Assembly: GCF_030463535.1 (NCBI RefSeq) | Contig: NC_132900.1 | Span: 32,285,403-32,349,402 of the forward strand | Direction of reading: 5' to 3' | DNA from: Salminus brasiliensis | Lineage: Eukaryota > Chordata > Actinopteri > Characiformes > Bryconidae | DNA: 64,000 nt | In this document: positions 55,401-61,400 of the stretch, piece by piece | Layout: each line of letters starts with the position of its first letter | How positions within the stretch are numbered: position 1 is the stretch's first letter | Notes under the pieces: generated by a model | Databases searched by the model: none | Told to the model about the DNA's origin: nothing | Seen by the model: the letters and a program-made list of their open reading frames with translations, nothing else | Translations under genes and position numbers: made by a program

Positions 55401-58400
55401 TGCAAATGCACACAAACAGCTTTTCTAGTCCCTGTAGAGAATCAATCAAATCCTCACAGCAATGCTCTTTCAAAATCTCTGGACAGTAGAGACAGTTACT
55501 CCAACAGAAGCAGGATCAGCTCTTTTTAATACCCTTGATTTCAGCAGAAACAATGAATGAGCAGGTGTCCCAATACTTTTTTGTAGTGCATGAGGAAGGT
55601 CAGAACTGTGAGTTGTGGCTCTCTTCTGCACAGTTTTTCACCAGCTACTTGACCACCAAGTGACCCAACCTATTTCTAATGACAATTCTCTGAACATGGC
55701 CTCTTTTGGACTTTTATAATGCTACATCATCCCACATGCTCGGTCATAAATTGGTAAAGAAAAAAAATGGTGTGATTTGTGAGAACATGTATATGACATG
55801 TTTATGCAGCCGTTTATGACATGAGCTATGGGGTAAACCACATTATGAATTGCAAAATAGGTTCTCATCCCAGTCCAAACTCACGGGCACACCCAACCAT
55901 ACAACCCCTTTTAGAAGTACATGCACACGCTCACATGCATGGCCCACAAAATCCCTCACAATGCTGCACGTTGGCACACGCTCTGGCCACAAATGTCGGC
56001 TTTTTGTTATTTATAATGTCTTGAGGAAAGCTATGGTGCAAATCATGCATCAGAAAAATGTCAATAAAAGAGCCAACAGCACTGGTATGTTCAGTTGGCG
56101 AAGCGTGTCCAGATGGTCCACACATGCATTTGGTTCTTGTAGGCAGTCCTTGTTCATCTGACAAGTCAGCTTGAGAAATGATACGACCAGTTAACACAAG
56201 CTCACAAGATCTACCCCTTCTGTCTCCTCAAAGGCCTCCATGTTTTGCTATTACTTTCACATTAAGCACAAAGGATGGATAGGGATATTACAGTGAAGAA
56301 AAAAAGCTCTGATGGTTAACAGGTGTTTTTTAAGCAGATCTGATTATATTTTCAAAAGGTCGAGAAACTGTCCTCCATCTTGCATGATGCACCAATTTAG
56401 GAGATCCAGGATGACGTCCATTGAGCGAATACAAAAGATAAGGAATGCAGGTAACATCAATCTGCTGCATTGCTGACACTATTCCAAATTCTCTGCGTAC
56501 ACACTACATCTCAAAATGTTATAAATGAAAGCCAGACTTTAGAAAGCAATCAGTTTGATCCATTGCTTTTTACAGCCTTTCTTTTTTCCTGGTCGATACA
56601 TCTGCATTTTAAACATCTGTTATTCAGACGTTAGTGTAGAAAGTCTAATGTCTATTATGACCTAAATACACAGATATCTGAGATCCAGTGCAGACATGTA
56701 CCATATTCCCACAAGATTATTATTATTTTTTATTCCAGAACTGTCAAAACACTTTAGGTTTTGAAGCGCTTCGTTCAGCTGAGGTATTGTGAAAAACTCT
56801 AATGAATCACACACTAAAAGTAGGACCATGTTTTGATGATGACCATATTGTAGCAAATGGCAAGAAATACAAACTGTTGAAATATATTGGGACCGAAGTT
56901 TTCCAAATGAATAGTGAGTCTACACTTTCGTCTCTAGCCAAAATGGATATGAAGAGCGCTGTCTGTCCAACACGGTTGGCAGGAATCGAACCTTTTACCC
57001 CATGACGGTACCCCTGACGACTAGCGGCAAGAAACATGGCTTATATTAACGGCTCTGCGGATCGACCCTCAGCGTGCGCAACTATCCTGAATGCACGGCC
57101 AACTGGGACGTGGCAGTGAAAGCAAACAAGGCCGGAGGAACTGCGTGGGAACGTCTTGCGCGCCTTGAAGTGCGTTAATAGAAAATGAGAACTTTCCTCC
57201 ACAGGCTCCGGTTACCGTCCCAAGGTCGCCTTCTCAATCCCTCTGGGCCGTGGGCCGTGCCAGGGGATGAGTGGGAGGTGAGTATTGGTTTTTTGCATGG
57301 GGGGTGGGGGTAATGGGGTGGGCTGGGCTTTGGGCCTTGTCACTGTGGACTTGGGCTCAGGAAGAGCCATTATTCACAATCAGAGGCCAGCAGCGAGCAA
57401 CTTGAGGACAGGTCTAATGAGAAGCACATGTGCTCCATGAGACACCAAGCTGCCTCCCAGCTCATCTGCCTGGCCGACTCTCTCTTCCTGCATCACTCTC
57501 TACTTCTCTCTCTCGCGCGTTATCTACACAGGTAAAGACAGGTTCTACCAGAGATGTACAGTAAGGAAGTAGAACTACTTCACTACTGTAATTAAGTACT
57601 AAAAGGCTGTATCTGTATCTACTGGAATATTAGCTTTTTCTCCGACTTCCATGTTTATGTGCTACATCGTTACTCGTTACCATTATAAAAATGCTCCAAA
57701 TCATTTCGAACCCACATTATCACCTCCAGAGCACTAGATGGCGCTGTCACCGGGTTTGATGAAGCCGCCTCAACACTGCGCAGAACAGGCGATCAGGCCG
57801 TGAGCGAGTATGCTGCCGGTCTTCCTCTGAGGACACTAACGCTAGAGCTCTGTTAGTTTATCTCCAGATGGAAGAAGAAGAACCACCAAAAGAAACACCT
57901 CCATCTTCACCTCTTGCAAATACTCGTATGTGCCGAATGACCTGAGATCTTTCAGTGAAGCTCAGGGGTTTGAGCTGCTCTCCTCTCTGGTTTTACAGAT
58001 GAAACTCTTGTATGTGGCGGGTTGAGTCAGGTCTGAGTTTGTTTAGAGAGTGAACTGAAGACTCGTGTTCATGAACTGTCTCCTACAGTCCTGTCCTTCT
58101 ACTACAGCCAGAGGAACTGAGACAGGCCTTCAGTCTGAGCATCTGAACTAATAGAAACACTGATACCCAAACTTTTGACTGCTTTCTGTACGAACTACAG
58201 AACACAGTACTGTACTTTTACTTTTAGTACTTGAGTAGCACTGAACTGCCTGCAGTACTTAAGTACACAAACGTTAAATACTTTAGTTCTTCCACTTAAG
58301 TACTGAGCTTAAAGACTCTTCTGCTCGTCTCTACACTTCTACTTTTTTGATGGAGCACTTGTACTTTTCCTCAAGTCTGGGTCTCTAGTACTGTATACAT

Positions 58401-61400
58401 GTCTGGGCTCTACTGTACATCCAAAACATATAAATTTAGCGTGGTTGTGACCACGCCAGCAGCAGAGTGACACTGATTGATCGAGTGGTTGCACAAATCC
58501 AACAGACAGAGAATAAACTAACATGGTATTGTTCGCAGTGTAAACCCTGCACTTGGTGTGCTCAGTTCTACATGTGTTGGAATTAATTTATTGCCGCTCA
58601 TATAAACTGTTCAAATAAATCGCTCTCACTGTGTCAAGGCCTTTAGTCTGATGAGACGAATAAATAATAATAATGTCTCCATAGTGATTCGAAAGGGTTC
58701 TGAATGTGAGAGCACGCTTGCCCAGAAAACATCAGCGTGCATCCAACAATAAAGACAGCACAGAGCTTCCTTCACATAGTGAGACAAATTCCGAGCTAAT
58801 TCACTTTCACTATGACCTACGTGGCTTTACTGAGTTTAATGATGCTAAATTAACAGGGATTCTCAGATGTCTCCAGCAAGATGTTGGGTAAAACAGGGTT
58901 AAATGAGGAAGAATATCTCCTCAAAGCAAGCAGCCTGACACTGCATATAAACAAAGTACAGCTGTTTCAGAACCGCCACAGAAACAGAGCTAAGGTATCC
59001 ATTCTTAATGAGCAGCTAATCCTGCAAATTCAGTTTGGATCTTCTCTCACCATGAATGGCCATCTCTCAGAAACTGCACCATCATATTCACATGCTAAAT
59101 CTTCCACAAACACAGAACCAGTAAAAGTCCTGCAGTCTGGGTTTTAGCACTTACAGGATCCTCGCAAACTGTTCCTGACAAGCGGTTGTGTTCTGCGCCA
59201 GACCTTCGTACATTTGTACGTCTTGTCCAACTTTAGTGCGGAGTCCACCTTCACTTAAGGCTCTGACTCCAGCTGGTCACTTCAGGGTGTAAGGCTTTCT
59301 CTGCTTTCACAGCCCGCTTCAGTGTTAGGATAGGATTCACAATTAGATCCAGTTTTATGAGCACAGGAACGAGCCAAGACATGACGTCATGCGTCAGACT
59401 TTTCAGAGTTTAATTAACCATCTGTTATGTTTATGATATCACGTTTGGCCTATAGTACAGGCTTTGGCTCAACTCAAAGATTTGCACTATATAATTAAAG
59501 GCGCTACAATATATGGACAAAAGTTTTGGGACACCTGCTCATTTCATAGTTTTTTCTGAAATCAACGGTATTGAGTTGATCCTGCTTTTGTTGGAGTAAC
59601 TGTCTCTACTGGATTTTGGATTTTAAGCATTGCTCTGAGCATTCAGCAACAATCACGTTAGTGAGGTCAGGAAGTTGAATTTGCACATCTGTGTAGCTGA
59701 ATGTTACTTTACACAAACTGTTTCCCGAACATGTGAACATTTAGAGTAGTTTATGAGCCTGAATAGCCGCTTTGTTAAGCAGTCTCGCTTAGGGTGAGGA
59801 TTTGAAACCTGAACGTTACCATTCAGTCCTTAACCTCAAGCTCTAATCCACTGCTGTTGCTACAGTCTCCATGTTTTATTTGCACATTTGACAAGAATGT
59901 GAACTGTGTATGGAGCACTGTAGTAGTTAAGTGTCCCACAGTGGTGATCCAAATATTGTGAGTTCATATCCTTGGGAGAACAACAGTTTGGAGAACCCCT
60001 CTGCTGTTGGGCCTTCAAAGGCTATCAATCTTGAAGAGAAGGCAAAATCAGTGTAAAGAATTCGTTTCTGACGCCCTCTGGAAGACAACATCCAGAGGTT
60101 ACAGTGAGTTTACTTCAAAACACAGTGCAGCCTGATTCATTACCTCATAAATCTGGAACAATTGAACAGTCTAATTGACACAATTAATCTATGTCCAACT
60201 GACATAAACTACCGTATGCTGTTGACTTGAACACAATGCTAGGTTTATCCACAAGGAGATATATTTTCCTCTTGTTGTTAAGCAAGGTATAGACCAGTTA
60301 TACTCAGTAAGCTGCTGATCAGCTAACTCCAACCTGTGAGCTTCAGGTTTGCAGGTTTTGGCCCCAACCCATTGTTCAGTAACTTTAAGATTGTAGACTT
60401 AATAAAAAGGTGAGCGCTGTCCTACTGAAGCCTATAAGCACGGAAAAGAGCATCGTTATTCACAAGACAGCCAGTGTGGCGCTTGATGAGGCTATGTGAG
60501 ACTGAATCCCTGAAACCCCTGAAATCAATGATTAAGAGAGGTGTCCAAATACTTTTGTCCATATATTGTAATTGCTGGTCGATGTTGTAGCATAACATTA
60601 TGTGAAAGTCTGCAGAAAGTCTTGTTCATTCACAATTAGGGCTGCCCGACTCAAGCTGACTTCAGAAGTGAACCCGAGTCTCACGTCTTTTACTGCAGCA
60701 GCTGAATGGGGGGTCTTCATCGTGAACTGTCTGCTTCCCCTCACAGTCGTTAACTCATTTGTATGGTGAGGACAGAGAAGTGAGGTATTGGGCAAATCTC
60801 TCCAACTCCAGTCATTCCAGCCAAAGACAACTTCCCCTGCAAATATGATAGCGGGGAGGTCTGAGACTCGTAATGCCTCTTTCAAAGCATGGAAAGGTCC
60901 CTCTCGGAGCAGCCAGTGAGCCGGCCCAAACCTTATCGACTCTGGCTGCATTCGCCTAATTCCTTATCTCTCCAAACAACATGTCGCTGGGCCCAGATGA
61001 AATCGACGCTGTTTTAGGAAATTCAATAATGGCCAATGCTGCTAATGTACTAACACAGCCTGCATTGAGAGAGGGGCGAAAATATTTACACTGCAGTTTC
61101 AGAGCAGGGTCCAGTCGCGCAGCGAAGAGTTGAAATTTCCACTTATTGTGCAGCTTAAGCCAACAAGCTAATCAGCTCGGGTGCACCATTGTTTGAGCGG
61201 TGTTGACATAAATTTACACTTGGCCAATCATCACATGCATAAAGCTGCTGGCGTGAACATGATCAGGTCTCTCTTTCTCATTGACTGAACACACAAATAC
61301 ATCACACCCGCGCTGGACTGTTCGCCCCTCAGCAAACGCACATGAGGTCAAGAAGGTCAAACGCGGTGTGAGAGAGGGAGTGTGTATGAGTGTGAACACA

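Noticed and set aside
56982..56992. Functional tRNA gene
   Set aside because: A B box is present but no convincing acceptor and anticodon stems could be drawn; treated as a SINE head.
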